From: Rhabditoides inermis
Lineage: Eukaryota; Nematoda; Chromadorea; Rhabditida; Rhabditidae
Length of the DNA: 64,000 nt
Assembly: GCA_963966185.1 (NCBI GenBank)
Contig: CAWZYM010000106.1
Span: forward strand, 62,001 to 126,000
Direction: 5' to 3'
Below, in pieces: positions 1 through 11,394 of the stretch. Position 1 is the first letter of the stretch. Every line of letters starts with the position of its first letter. The notes under the pieces were generated by a model. That model saw only the letters and a program-made list of their open reading frames with translations, ran no database searches and was not told the origin of the DNA. Position numbers and translations under genes: made by a program.

Positions 1-64
1 TCTACGAGAAGTGAGTGAAACATATATGTATCAGGTAAATGTATGTATGTATGTTGTTGTGTAG

Positions 65-491
65 GATTCACTTACTGCGCTCGTCCGGTCAAGGTGCCTC
101 AGACGAAATGTATGCAGTGAAGAAGGAATACCTCGATCATACGAGGGTGAGTAGGTATGTAGATGCTTGTTTTAGTGTATAATACAATATTCAGGGATGT
201 CTCTCCTCCTGCTGGAACGTCACAAAATGCGATGGTCGGACTGAAATCGCAAACGGAGATCTCCAAGACTCCAGATACAGAGGGCGAGAGAGGTAGAGAG
301 CCGTCGGAGGTCAGACATGACTCCAAGACTCTCAACAGATACAAGTTCTCGACTCCTTTCAAGTGAGTTGTGTGATGGAACAAAATTGAATAGCTATTTG
401 AATCGTGATGAAACTTATTACATATTGCAGGTCTACAATTTCTGCCAATGATAGACTGAAAGACGTGATGCAGGACTACTCGCTGCGAGAG
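65..491 (+). CDS. Possible host gene fragment, three short exons
   Basis: Three exon-like blocks are bounded by good splice signals: 65-146 (after ttgtgtag, before gtgagt), 195-362 (after tattcag, before gtgagt) and 431-491 (after attgcag, before gttggt). Blocks two and three join in frame into a Ser/Thr/Lys-rich open stretch of about 75 residues starting near DVSPPAGTSQ and ending near QDYSLRE. The first block is open in the frame of YAVKKEYLDHTR, but I cannot join it to the second without a stop, so the first junction or the whole model may be wrong. The LINE palindrome begins about 50 bp after the third block, so the gene is probably cut there. I recognise no domain. Confidence 0.35.
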
Positions 492-544
492 GTTGGTGAA
501 TGTGATGATTCTGTAATCTGTATGATATATTTTCTACGATTCTG

Positions 545-3267
545 GAGGAAACCACTTGCGAAGCCGCGAGGCTTGCACTAGACAAAAGCATCCATATCAC
601 AACAAATCACATGTAGAGTGCGACAAAAAAAAAGGTTTAGAATAGGATTAATTGAAGGGAGGGGAAGGGAAAAAGTATAAGCAGTGCAAGAGTAGATGGG
701 CGTCTAGTGTGTGTGTGGGTCTGGTTCTGGTGTGCTCATAGATGTGGCAGGGAGAGAGTGTGTGCGGGAACACTTGTGTGGCTCGAACGGCGCGACAAAG
801 GTGCTAGGATGTTGTACTCCTCGGGCATTGGCAGCGATAGCGGGAAGTGTATTGAGCAAACGGATTGAAGAGCACCAGTCAGTGGATAGAGTATCCACCG
901 AATTCATGACTCACCAACATGTACTACTGTGCTTAAAATATTACAGAAACAAATTAAGTTGCTTAGATAGATTGATTTCAGAGAGCTTGTTGCGAAAGTG
1001 TAATGATTTCCGTGATTTAAAAATGAGGGGATGAGATTTCTTTAGAATAATTATATGTCTTGCGACGCGAAGCGTGAAATAATTGAAACGTATTGTGTTG
1101 AGTGTGAAGGGGATCTGTAGTCCAAAAGACCCTTGTCTACCATGTGTTGGTTTGTACTTGAAATACTGCGAAAATCGAGCGGCTGTCTCACCCTTTAGCA
1201 TTTTGAACGAGAGAGTGAGATCGTGAGACGCGCGGCGCTCAGTGAGTGTTTTGAGATCAAGAATGCGCAATCGGAACTCGTAGGAAGGCATTGACTGGGG
1301 ATAGCCACTGTCTGGGTAACAACGATATAATACTATGCGAGTCCAATACTGTTGCACTTTCTCTAATGCACGTATATCCTTTTTGAGGTACGGATTCCAT
1401 ACTGGGCAAGCGAAATCCAAGATAGGGAGAACATAACACTTATACAACTTCATGAGAATTGACTTATTGTTTGATGTGACTGAGCGAGCGAGCAAGCGTG
1501 CTCTCCTCATGGCTAACTTGGCGCGGCGTTTGTGGACGGGGGAATAGTGGGTGTGACAGAGAGACCTAGGTCAGAGACAGTAAGTGGAGAGCCATCTAAA
1601 GTATATATAGTGCGGGGGTTGCGCGAACCAATGTGAATGGTCTGACACTTGGAGATAGCTAGTTGCAGTTGCCACTCCTTCGCCCAAGCACGTATATTAT
1701 CAATAGATTTTTGTAGAGACGCAGTGCGCATAGCTCGTGTTTTGGGATCAAAACAAGTGTAAATCTTCACATCATCAGCAAATATTCGTATTTTTACATC
1801 ACTCGTAACAACACCCTCTATGCCAATTATGTAAATGAGAAATAAAATTGGACCAAGCACCGTACCCTGAGGCACACCGGAAGGAGAATTACACTCTTCA
1901 GATAACACGTTACCAACTTTTACACGATATCTACGTTCGTACAAAAACGATTTTAACCACTCCAATAAATGTCCACGAATGCCAATAGATTTACATTTGC
2001 ATATCAACTTGTCTATAGAAACCGTATCGAATGCTTTCTTAAAATCAGAATATACAACGTCAACCCATTGACTAGATGCGCTAGCTGCTGTCCAATCCTC
2101 GAAACACGCGAGCATCTGCGTAGTAACTGAGCGCCCGGCTCGAAAACCATACTGCTCTGCTGGGAGAAGAGAGCGCGACTCTAGGAATTCCACTAACAAC
2201 TTGCGCAAATACCGCTCAATAACCTTAGATAGGGTACAGGTAATAGAGATGGGCCGGAATGAGGTATGCTGAATCAAGACCGGGTTTGGGAATGGGAGTG
2301 ACAATAGATGAGAGCCACAAACGGGGGACGCGACATAAACCGAGAGAGACATTGAAAATATGCGCAAGAGGGAGACACAATTCTGATTCGCACTCCTTAT
2401 AGAATCTCTGAGGAATTCCATCAGAAGACAGAGAGCAGGATTTCTTGAGGGAGCGCAAGATAGTTCATGCGGCATAATAACAGGCACAGAAAGCGAATCA
2501 CAAGTTCTATCAAAAATCGGCGGAATGATACCATTGTCGCGTGTAAACACAGAGGCAAAGTAAGCGGAGAAGGCAGCAGATTTTGCAGTGTCTGATACTA
2601 GGGCATTACCGCGCTCGCACAACACTTTATTGGGGAGAGTGTTTTTAGGTTTCAAAAGCGAGGAAATGTACGAATGGAATGATCGTGGGCTGGACAGATA
2701 TTTTTGTTTAGCTAAATTTTTTGAGTATTTTTGATATGGTGTGAGAGGTTTTGCGAAACACGAGAAAAGAGGGGATCGTTGGACATACCGGATTCGAAAA
2801 GGAAAAGTTTTTGTTGAAACAGGGAACGTATGTGCGGCGGGTAAACGGCCCATTTCGTTTTGCGAACAACAAAGGGTACAAATTGCGCGAATAGAGACAG
2901 AACAAATGCAGAGAATCTGTTGTACATGTCATCAATGTCATAAAATCCATCAAAAACGTGAGACCAATCACAAACAGCGAGGGCACGTACAGTACTATCC
3001 GTAAAAAGTGCCAAATTTTTGAAATTTTAGAAAATTTTCAAAAAAAAACCAAAAAATCTTTATAACCCGAGTAAAACTACAAATATCGGTCTGAAATTCA
3101 CGGGGAGTAGGTAAAAGAGAATGGCGGATTCAGCCATTCTATAATTCTATTAGTTTCCACCTGAGATTTTTCCTATCCGGAGTACGCCTACTCTCAGTTT
3201 GTCACTAGTCAGCCATGAAATGTTGCGACCTGTTCGTTTGCATTCCCTCAAAAATTTGCTTAAAAAC
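545..3267 (-). mobile_element. CR1-like LINE, decayed, left arm of a palindrome
   Basis: This is a near-identical reverse copy of 3798-6512. It has the CR1-clade reverse transcriptase core and C-terminal region in the minus orientation, with 5' end towards the centre of the palindrome. It lacks the LINE 3' end that the right copy has beyond 6512, because the arm stops at 545 (ggaggaaacc). There is no endonuclease or first open reading frame, so the LINE was 5' truncated before inversion. It carries the same frameshifts as the right copy, so the inversion came after decay. Small differences exist, for example an 8-bp insertion near 3140-3155 and a Val/Asp change near 2488. Confidence 0.85.
941..3014 (-). 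pseudogene. CR1-like reverse transcriptase, frameshifted
   Basis: Read on the minus strand. A pre-RT region (3014-2712, with KTKWAVYPPHIRSLFQQK) is followed in another frame by a long open stretch (to 1513) that holds the RT core: FRPISITCTLSKVIERYLRK, SDFKKAFDTV (motif A), SGVPQGTVLGPILF (motif B) and IFADDVKIY (motif C, FADD). The segment with SSDGIPQRFYKE and TPIPKPGLDS lies in a different frame (2458-2225), so two shifts break the fingers region. A further shift near 1545 separates the C-terminal 189-residue block (1510-941), which has the RRARLLARS and LPILDFACPVWNP signatures usual after a CR1 RT. The gene cannot make a full protein. Confidence 0.85.
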
Positions 3268-3797
3268 TTCTCGCCCGTCATGCTGTTTGAATACTGTTCA
3301 CAGGCGTGGTTGTGAGATGTGCATACAGTGCACAGTCCGGATAAAGTATTCCCAACTATTTTTTTGCTTTCTAATTTTGCGTTGCAAAGAATGTGGTAAA
3401 TATTTTACGTCATCTTCATGACATCAATAACCGTGCTTGTATCATGTGCTTGCAACAGGTGCATAGACAACCATGACACGTGAATGGTGTAGTGGTATTT
3501 AAACTGGAGAAATGACAGGAACTTCAGTAGTAGATACAGAGAGAGAGAGTGGCAGGCGCGTAGGCGCGAGTGAAAATGCTTGAATCGTTAAAACATCTGT
3601 CTTAGTTCAAGTTCTCTTTGATCTGATGATGAATGCGTTTTGGATATTAATAATAATGGACGATAAACAATCGATAATCGACCGAGTCGTTGAACCCTCG
3701 ATTTTCGAAAATAGAGCGTCATTCGATCACCGGCCGGCACAACCGAATCTCACAAAATGGCGACCGCAAAAATGGAGTTGTCTCGCAGGGGCGAGTA
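3268..3797. other. Spacer of the LINE palindrome
   Basis: This 530-bp spacer lies between the two LINE arms and has no convincing coding sequence. It contains a GA run (about 3537-3550), an AT-rich stretch and the phrase caatcgataatcgaccgag near 3670. Because the two LINE copies face outward from it, anything promoter-like here would be bidirectional, but I see no clear TATA box. It may be pre-existing DNA captured when the inverted duplication formed. Confidence 0.5.
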
Positions 3798-6700
3798 GTT
3801 TTTAAGCAAATTTTTGAGGGAATGCAAACGAACAGGTCACAACATTTCATGGCTGACTAGTGACAAACTGAGAGTAGGCGTACTCCGGATAGGAAAAATC
3901 TCAGGTGGAAACTAATAGAATGGCTGAATCCGCCATTCTCTTTTACCTACTCCCCGTGAATTTCAGACCGATATTTGTAGTTTTACTCGGGTTATAAAGA
4001 TTTTTTGGTTTTTTTTGAAAATTTTCTAAAATTTCAAAAATTTGGCACTTTTTACGGATAGTACTGTACGTGCCCTCGCTGTTTGTGATTGGTCTCACGT
4101 TTTTGATGGATTTTATGACATTGATGACATGTACAACAGATTCTCTGCATTTGTTCTGTCTCTATTCGCGCAATTTGTACCCTTTGTTGTTCGCAAAACG
4201 AAATGGGCCGTTTACCCGCCGCACATACGTTCCCTGTTTCAACAAAAACTTTTCCTTTTCGAATCCGGTATGTCCAACGATCCCCTCTTTTCTCGTGTTT
4301 CGCAAAACCTCTCACACCATATCAAAAATACTCAAAAAATTTAGCTAAACAAAAATATCTGTCCAGCCCACGATCATTCCATTCGTACATTTCCTCGCTT
4401 TTGAAACCTAAAAACACTCTCCCCAATAAAGTGTTGTGCGAGCGCGGTAATGCCCTAGTATCAGACACTGCAAAATCTGCTGCCTTCTCCGCTTACTTTG
4501 CCTCTGTGTTTACACGCGACAATGGTATCATTCCGCCGATTTTTGATAGAACTTGTGATTCGCTTTCTGTGCCTGATATTATGCCGCATGAACTATCTTG
4601 CGCTCCCTCAAGTAATCCTGCTCTCTGTCTTCTGATGGAATTCCTCAGAGATTCTATAAGGAGTGCGAATCAGAATTGTGTCTCCCTCTTGCGCATATTT
4701 TCAATGTCTCTCTCGGTTTATGTCGCGTCCCCCGTTTGTGGCTCTCATCTATTGTCACTCCCATTCCCAAACCCGGTCTTGATTCAGCATACCTCATTCC
4801 GGCCCATCTCTATTACCTGTACCCTATCTAAGGTTATTGAGCGGTATTTGCGCAAGTTGTTAGTGGAATTCCTAGAGTCGCGCTCTCTTCTCCCAGCAGA
4901 GCAGTATGGTTTTCGAGCCGGGCGCTCAGTTACTACGCAGATGCTCGCGTGTTTCGAGGATTGGACAGCAGCTAGCGCATCTAGTCAATGGGTTGACGTT
5001 GTATATTCTGATTTTAAGAAAGCATTCGATACGGTTTCTATAGACAAGTTGATATGCAAATGTAAATCTATTGGCATTCGTGGACATTTATTGGAGTGGT
5101 TAAAATCGTTTTTGTACGAACGTAGATATCGTGTAAAAGTTGGTAACGTGTTATCTGAAGAGTGTAATTCTCCTTCCGGTGTGCCTCAGGGTACGGTGCT
5201 TGGTCCAATTTTATTTCTCATTTACATAATTGGCATAGAGGGTGTTGTTACGAGTGATGTAAAAATACGAATATTTGCTGATGATGTGAAGATTTACACT
5301 TGTTTTGATCCCAAAACACGAGCTATGCGCACTGCGTCTCTACAAAAATCTATTGATAATATACGTGCTTGGGCGAAGGAGTGGCAACTGCAACTAGCTA
5401 TCTCCAAATGTCAGACCATTCACATTGGTTCGCGCAACCCCCACACTATATATACTTTAGATGGCTCTCCACTTACTGTCTCTGACCTAGGTCTCTCTGT
5501 CACACCCACTATTCCCCCGTCCACGAACGCCGCGCCAGGTTAGCCATGAGGAGAGCACGCTTGCTCGCTCGCTCAGTCACATCAAACAATAAGTCAATTC
5601 TCATGAAGTTGTATAAGTGTTATGTTCTCCCTATCTTGGATTTCGCTTGCCCAGTATGGAATCCGTACCTCAAAAAGGATATACGTGCATTAGAGAAAGT
5701 GCAACAGTATTGGACTCGCATAGTATTCTATCGTTGTTACCCAGACAGTGGCTATCCCCAGTCAATGCCTTCCTACGAGTTCCGATTGCGCATTCTTGAT
5801 CTCAAAACACTCACTGAGCGCCGCGCGTCTCACGATCTCACTCTCTCGTTCAAAATGCTAAAGGGTGAGACAGCCGCTCGATTTTCGCAGTATTTCAAGT
5901 ACAAACCAACACATGGTAGACAAGGGTCTTTTGGACTACAGATCCCCTTCACACTCAACACAATACGTTTCAATTATTTCACGCTTCGCGTCGCAAGACA
6001 TATAATTATTCTAAAGAAATCTCATCCCCTCATTTTTAAATCACGGAAATCATTACACTTTCGCAACAAGCTCTCTGAAATCAATCTATCTAAGCAACTT
6101 AATTTGTTTCTGTAATATTTTAAGCACAGTAGTACATGTTGGTGAGTCATGAATTCGGTGGATACTCTATCCACTGACTGGTGCTCTTCAATCCGTTTGC
6201 TCAATACACTTCCCGCTATCGCTGCCAATGCCCGAGGAGTACAACATCCTAGCACCTTTGTCGCGCCGTTCGAGCCACACAAGTGTTCCCGCACACACTC
6301 TCTCCCTGCCACATCTATGAGCACACCAGAACCAGACCCACACACACACTAGACGCCCATCTACTCTTGCACTGCTTATACTTTTTCCCTTCCCCTCCCT
6401 TCAATTAATCCTATTCTAAACCTTTTTTTGTCGCACTCTACATGTGATTTGTTGTGATATGGATGCTTTTGTCTAGTGCAAGCCTCGCGGCTTCGCAAGT
6501 GGTTTCCTCCACCGCTCCTGTCCCTCCCGCGGGCTTGATGAAAGCGTTCCCCTATCTACGATGAAACCTGTATTGTGCAGTAGTCAATTGTTCATACTAT
6601 TTTTTTGGGAGGTTCGTCGTAATCATTTCTCATACATCTTTGATTGCTCATATTTTTGTGTATATCATTCTGCAATAAATTATTATTATCTCTCTACTCG

Positions 6701-6905
6701 GTCGAGCTGTGGTGTGTTGAATATTATTCCATTTCGAATTCAATTTGGATCACAACGGCGCCAATTTTTCGTGTAGTATAATTTCTCTTATCGTTTCTAA
6801 CTGATGTTCTCTAATTCGCTTATCGCTTATGGCCTAATCGTTTAACATTTCTCTATATTTAAATTTAAGGCTGCTGTTGTCGAAGATGAACAAAATCAAA
6901 TCAAA
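3798..6905 (+). mobile_element. CR1-like LINE, decayed, right copy with 3' end
   Basis: This is the right arm of the palindrome plus the LINE 3' end. Beyond the C-terminal RT block there is a 3' untranslated region with an aataaatt signal near 6677 and short terminal repeats (aaatcaaatcaaatcaagg at about 6894-6912, then attgattgattgatgg), as is usual for CR1/L2-type LINEs that end in simple repeats rather than poly(A). The 5' part with the endonuclease is missing. The part from about 5365 onward is present again at 13233. Confidence 0.8.
4042..6115 (+). pseudogene. CR1-like reverse transcriptase, frameshifted
   Basis: This is the plus-strand twin of the copy at 941-3014. It holds a pre-RT segment (4042-4344), an RT core in the frame ending at 5543 (motif A SDFKKAFDTV, motif B SGVPQGTVLGPILF, motif C IFADDVKIY) and the C-terminal block 5546-6115. 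The fingers motif TPIPKPGLDS is in another frame around 4750-4780, and a shift near 5500 puts the YSPVHERRARLA-type junction out of frame with the RT core. All shifts are shared with the left arm. It differs there by a few residues only, for example LSVPDIMP versus LSVPVIMP. Confidence 0.85.
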
Positions 6906-7186
6906 TCAAGGTTAGATAAATTGATGAATGGATTGATTGATTGATGGATGAATGAAAGAGAGAGTGAGAGAAGAAGCTCCCTCATGCACTTGTTCCTATC
7001 CACCGTTCCCTTATAAATAATTCATTTTGCCAACACGATCGATTATCCGTTCGTTTAAAGAATTACAGATTTGCAGATGTACAAATTTACAGATTTACAG
7101 ATTTATAGATTCCTCTCGCCGGCATTATAGGATAGTCGGTCTCACACTGCTTCCGGACACATGAAACACTGCATCGAAATCGAAAT
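6906..7186. other. Unique link between LINE end and 64-bp array
   Basis: Short AT-rich stretch with attgattgattgatgg and repeated cagatttac words (about 7065-7110), leading into the 64-bp minisatellite. The same stretch precedes the array in unit 2 (about 14770-15053). No gene is seen. Confidence 0.6.
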
Positions 7187-8575
7187 CTCTTCTGTCTACT
7201 GTCACGTCTCCGCATCGGTCGCCACACTTTTCTAGAAACAGTTCGATGATCTCTTCTGTCTACTGTCACGTCTCCGCATCGGTCGCGACACTTTTCTAGA
7301 AACAGTTCGATGATCTCTTCTGTCTACTGTCACGTCTCCGCATCGGTCGCGACACTTTTCTAGAAACAGTTCGATGCTGTCTTCTGTCTACTGTCACGTC
7401 TCCGCATCGGTCGCGACACTTTTCTAGAAACAGTTCGATGCTCTCTTCTGTCTACTGTCACGTCTCCGCATCGGTCGCGACACTTTTCTAGAAACAGTTC
7501 GATGATCTCTTCTGTCTACTGTCACGTCTCCGCATCGGTCGCGACACTTTTCTAGAAACAGTTCGATGCTGTCTTCTGTCTACTGTCACGTCTCCGCGTC
7601 GGTCGCGACACTTTTCTAGAAACAGTTCGATGCTCTCTTCTGTCTACTGTCACGTCTCCGCATTGGTCGCCACACTTTTCTAGAAACAGTTCGATGCTCT
7701 CTTCTGTCTACTGTCACGTCTCCGCGTCGGTCGCGACACTTTTCTAGAAACAGTTCGATGCTCTCTTCTGTCTACTGTCACGTCTCCGCGTCGGTCGCGA
7801 CACTTTTCTAGAAACAGTTCGATGCTCTCTTCTGTCTACTGTCACGTCTCCGCATTGGTCGCGACACTTTTCTAGAAACAGTTCGATGCTCTCTTCTGTC
7901 TACTGTCACGTGTCCGCATTGGTCGCGACACTTTTCTAGAAACAGTTCGATGCTCTCTTCTGTCTACTGTCACGTCTCCGCATTGGTCGCGACACTTTTC
8001 TAGAAACAGTTCGATGCTCTCTTCTGTCTACTGTCACGTCTCCGCATTGGTCGCGACACTTTTCTAGAAACAGTTCGATGCTCTCTTCTGTCTACTGTCA
8101 CGTCTCCGCATTGGTCGCGACACTTTTCTAGAAACAGTTCGATGCTCTCTTCTGTCTACTGTCACGTCTCCGCATCGGTCGCGACACTTTTCTAGAAACA
8201 GTTCGATGCTCTCTTCTGTCTACTGCACGTCTCCGCGTCGGTCGCGACACTTTTCTAGAAACAGTTCGATGCTCTCTTCTGTCTACTGTCACGTCTCCGC
8301 ATTGGTCGCGACACTTTTCTAGAAACAGTTCGATGCTCTCTTCTGTCTACTGTCACGTCTCCGCATTGGTCGCGACACTTTTCTAGAAACAGTTCGATGC
8401 TCTCTTCTGTCTACTGTCACGTCTCCGCATCGGTCGCGACACTTTTCTAGAAACAGTTCGATGCTCTCTTCTGTCTACTGCACGTCTCCGCGTCGGTCGC
8501 GACACTTTTCTAGAAACAGTTCGATGCTCTCTTCTGTCTACTGTCACGTCTCCGCATTGGTCGCGACAACTTTCT
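7187..8575 (+). repeat. 64-bp minisatellite array, about 21.7 copies
   Basis: Head-to-tail units of 64 bp (tctgtctact at 7191, 7255 and 7319). Each has the words tctgtctactgtcacgtctc, a variable catcggtcg/cattggtcg/cgtcggtcg, and cttttctagaaacagttcga. Two units lack one base (ctgcacgtc near 8224 and 8480). The last unit decays at ctttctagagacagtactat. It is related to the arrays at 36120-37010 and 41390-43700. Confidence 0.95.
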
Positions 8576-8897
8576 AGAGACAGTACTATTATCTCTTTTG
8601 CCCACTTTCACTCTCAAATTGCACTCTCACATTATGATTTTTTGTCTTTAATCACAGTCTTCGTAATTTGGAATGAGTCTTGTACTTGATGCTCACCTCA
8701 CTTCCATTCTTTACTGAACTGCTCAAAAGACTACGCGTTTTTCAGGATTAACGAGAGCATAACAGTCTCGGTAAAACATTGTTCGATTAACAAACAAAGA
8801 AAGTATAAATATATATCTACAATGCAGTGACCTTTTCATGCGACGGCTGACAGAAAACACGCCGGCTGGCGCGCCCCTAACATAATCTGCGCTTGCC

Positions 8898-9080
8898 CAG
8901 GTCGTTGAACCTGTACATACGAACCCAATCTGTGAGAAAGAGAGCGAGAGTGATCCAGTGGCTCAGCCCACTGAGCAGGTCGTTGAACCTGTACATACGA
9001 GCCCGATCTGTGAGAAAGAGAGCGAGAGTGATCCAGTGGCTCAGCCCACTGAGCAGGTCGTTGAACCTGTACATACGAAC
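8898..9080 (+). repeat. 78-bp tandem repeat, 2.3 copies
   Basis: caggtcgttgaacctgtaca recurs at 8898, 8976 and 9054, a period of 78 bp. 78 is divisible by three, which is why open frames cross it on both strands; I see no other sign of coding. It is present again at about 16959-17141. Confidence 0.9.
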
Positions 9081-9280
9081 CCGTAGTACCGCTCGTGATT
9101 GAAACTATAGTACCGCTCGTGATTGAAACATATATTCTCTCATTATAGATGAATTTGTTCGATTACAATGTTATTATGATATATGCAGTGTGAGTGTGTG
9201 ATGATATACAAATTAATAAAACTTTGCCATTAACATATTTATTCACACATGGCTGAACAAAAACACAAACAAACGTAGTA

Positions 9281-9607
9281 TTATCTTTCAAAAGTACTTC
9301 CAAGTAAAAGTAGTTGGTTTGTACTGTTGTCTCAGTTGAGCAAAAGGACTGACATGTTTTCAATGGAGACATGTGCCAACAGGCTCTCTCTCTCATACCA
9401 GTGCAAAGCGGCCATATTATAATGAACGCGTTTACAAAGTTATGCAGTTATTATCTAAAAACACAACTTCTGTTGTAACATAACACGTCGAATAATGCTG
9501 AGAGCCTGTTTGCACATGTCTCCATTGAAAACATGTCAGTCCTTTTGCTCAACTGAGACAACAGTACAAACCAACTACTTTTACTTGGAAGTACTTTTGA
9601 AAGATAA
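9281..9607. mobile_element. Foldback/MITE-like element of about 330 bp
   Basis: The ends are long inverted repeats: 9281-9393 begins ttatctttcaaaagtacttc, and 9498-9607 is its reverse complement ending gaagtacttttgaaagataa. The arms are about 110 bp with a spacer of about 105 bp. It has no coding capacity. It lies inside a 735-bp segment (9280-10014) that is missing from unit 2, where gtagtatgaaatag is continuous at 17336-17349. I cannot define a clear target duplication. Confidence 0.6.
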
Positions 9608-10014
9608 TATCTGTCCTTTTCTTAAGTTTTGTTTCACAAAATTATATTTTCATACACGTTCGCGATTCGCTGCGAGGATACCGACGCGCACCCGCTATTC
9701 GCCTCTCTCTCTCACTCACACACATAGGGGGCGGGGCGAAAGCGATTGTCCGACGCCCGCCCGCCAGCCCGCCCGCCCGCCCGACACCAATCTCAATCCG
9801 CACTCGAATGCGGACTCTCCGTATCTCGCTTCAAATTCAATCAAACTCAATACAACTTTCTATAACTCTATCGAATAGAGATGTGAATGCAATGTAACAG
9901 TGGAAATCACTTCAAAATGAGGAAAAGTGCTTCATCCGGGAAAAGTCGTTTTTGAGCATTCTAGCGCGCGGGGACATCCAGTACAAACGAGAGGGCGCTG
10001 GCGCGCCCTCTCTA
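9608..10014. other. Rest of the 735-bp segment absent from unit 2
   Basis: After the foldback element there is a GC-rich patch with ctcactcacac and repeated cgcccgcccg words (about 9700-9785), and a small palindrome near gagggcgctggcgcgccctc (about 9991-10010). No gene is seen. Whether unit 1 gained it or unit 2 lost it is open, although related tails near 37680 read straight through, which favours a gain in unit 1. Confidence 0.5.
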
Positions 10015-10084
10015 ATGAAATAGAAAGACAATGAAAGTTTTTTTGTACAACACTATGTATCCTATCAGTCACTGTGTTTAATAC

Positions 10085-10085
<1 letters not shown>

Positions 10086-10144
<59 letters not shown>
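10086..10144. repeat. (AT)n microsatellite
   Basis: About 59 bp of alternating AT inside the tail. The homologous run in unit 2 is at about 17415-17467 with a slightly different length. Confidence 0.95.
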
Positions 10145-10149
<5 letters not shown>

Positions 10150-11060
10150 CAATGACCTCGTTGTCACAGCTGAAAGAAATTACGCTGGTGGGCGCCCTCT
10201 AACTGTTGTGCGCATGTTTGAAGTAGTTTGGAAAAGGTTTGAAGTTGGTTTGATTATCACAAAACATTATCTACTGACTGAACTTGTCTTGCAAGACTTT
10301 CCTTGTCTTTTCCAATCTTCAACTCTTCAACGTGGAAGTTATTCGTTGAAGCTATAAAATTTCTCTCTTTTTTAATGAATCAATCTAATATTGATTTTAT
10401 TTAAACGTGTTTCTATTGAACAAACGCACCACTGTGTGGATATGGGTAAGTAATTGCGAATACCAACTAATTGGTATCGATCTGTTGACCTCGCGGCTGG
10501 TAGCGATCAATCCGGAGGGCGCGCCCCCAGCAAGTAACGCGCGCTCAAAAGTTATCTAATACGATATGAAGACAAGGTCCGATCGATTTGAAATTTTTAT
10601 AGAAGGGCTTTTCTGCACGACTTTTTGATAATTGAAACAAGTTTCTATACTCGCTTTTACGAAATCTATCTTCTATTCAATTTTTATAGAAACCAAAGTT
10701 CATGAATTTTGGGTGCATTTTGAGTACTTTCCCCTATTTGGGCATGAAGATGAGGTCACAGTCGGCTGGTATCGCGGCTATCGATTTTTCTAGGCCGATT
10801 CACCTACCCTACAAGTTTTGTTCGATTTGAAGCATTTTGAAAATTTTCCATAGTTAAGAGATTAGGTGATCACTATGATCAGAAGATCTCTATTGACGAG
10901 ATATTTGGGATTTTGCGTTCTCAGGTATTGAAGAAACTTTCTAGAAGAAATCAGTAAATAGGGTAAATTTTGAAAAGAGATATCTCTCCGGAAGGACGGA
11001 CAGACGGTAGCAATGTCAGAGATATTTTCAAAGTTGTTCATATGAGTCTGTAGTTCGATT

Positions 11061-11394
11061 TGAAGTATATTATATTACAATATTGTTTAGTTTGTTTCAA
11101 TATCTTCATGCGTTTTCGAGATATGCGCGCCTAAAGCGCGCGGTCTGGTGCGCGCGCGGCACAGAAATCAGACAGAGAGGGTCAGAGAGGTTAGGCTCCG
11201 CCCACTTTTCGGCTTACAGAATGTAGTTTTTGTATAAAAATGTGTGACTCGGCACAACGCCGCCTTTCGGGAATAGCACTACTAGATGTAACTTTTCGCG
11301 ACGAATTCAACGGCGTGCGTCGTTTGAGACGGCGTTATGCCGGAAAAATTGTGCCATCTAAGCCCCACCCCCTCGACATCCCCTCTGAGCTACT
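11061..11394. other. Link with GC palindrome, before 169-bp satellite
   Basis: About 330 bp between the tail and the satellite. It has a GC-rich self-complementary patch (gcgcgcctaaagcgcgcggt near 11127, then gtgcgcgcgcggc) and a ccgcccacttttcgg phrase. It is repeated at about 18388-18721 in unit 2. No gene seen. Confidence 0.5.

Larger units (their letters stand above)
545..6512. repeat. Inverted repeat (palindrome) of about 6 kb
   Basis: The arms 545-3267 and 3798-6512 are reverse complements with very few differences; paired positions sum to 7056 over most of the length and to 7065 near the centre, because of small indels. The outer edges are ggaggaaacc (545) and its complement ending at 6512. 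The arms are about 2.7 kb with a 530-bp spacer. Identity this high, with shared frameshifts, points to a recent inverted duplication of an already dead LINE. Confidence 0.9.
8576..11060 (+). mobile_element. Conserved non-coding tail of a Helentron-like element (unit 1)
   Basis: Blocks here align by eye with tails of C1 (37240-38700), C2 (39720-40860) and C3 (43730-45200): cacagtcttcgtaatttgga, gacggctgacagaaa with acgccggctggcgcgcc, ggcatgaagatgaggtcaca near 10745, and ttgacgagatatttgg with gatatctctccggaagga near 10900-11000. Unlike C1-C3 it has no CTAG end; after ggacggacagacgg it runs into unrelated sequence. An (AT)n run lies at about 10086-10144. No coding capacity is credible. Confidence 0.65.

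Noticed and set aside
711..1034. 107-codon frame on the strand opposite the LINE (also 6022-6345 and 13890-14213)
   Set aside because: It is antisense to the LINE 3' part, repeats with it and shows no domain.
7187..8575. CRISPR-like regular array
   Set aside because: The whole 64-bp unit is repeated; there are no unique spacers, and the context is eukaryotic.
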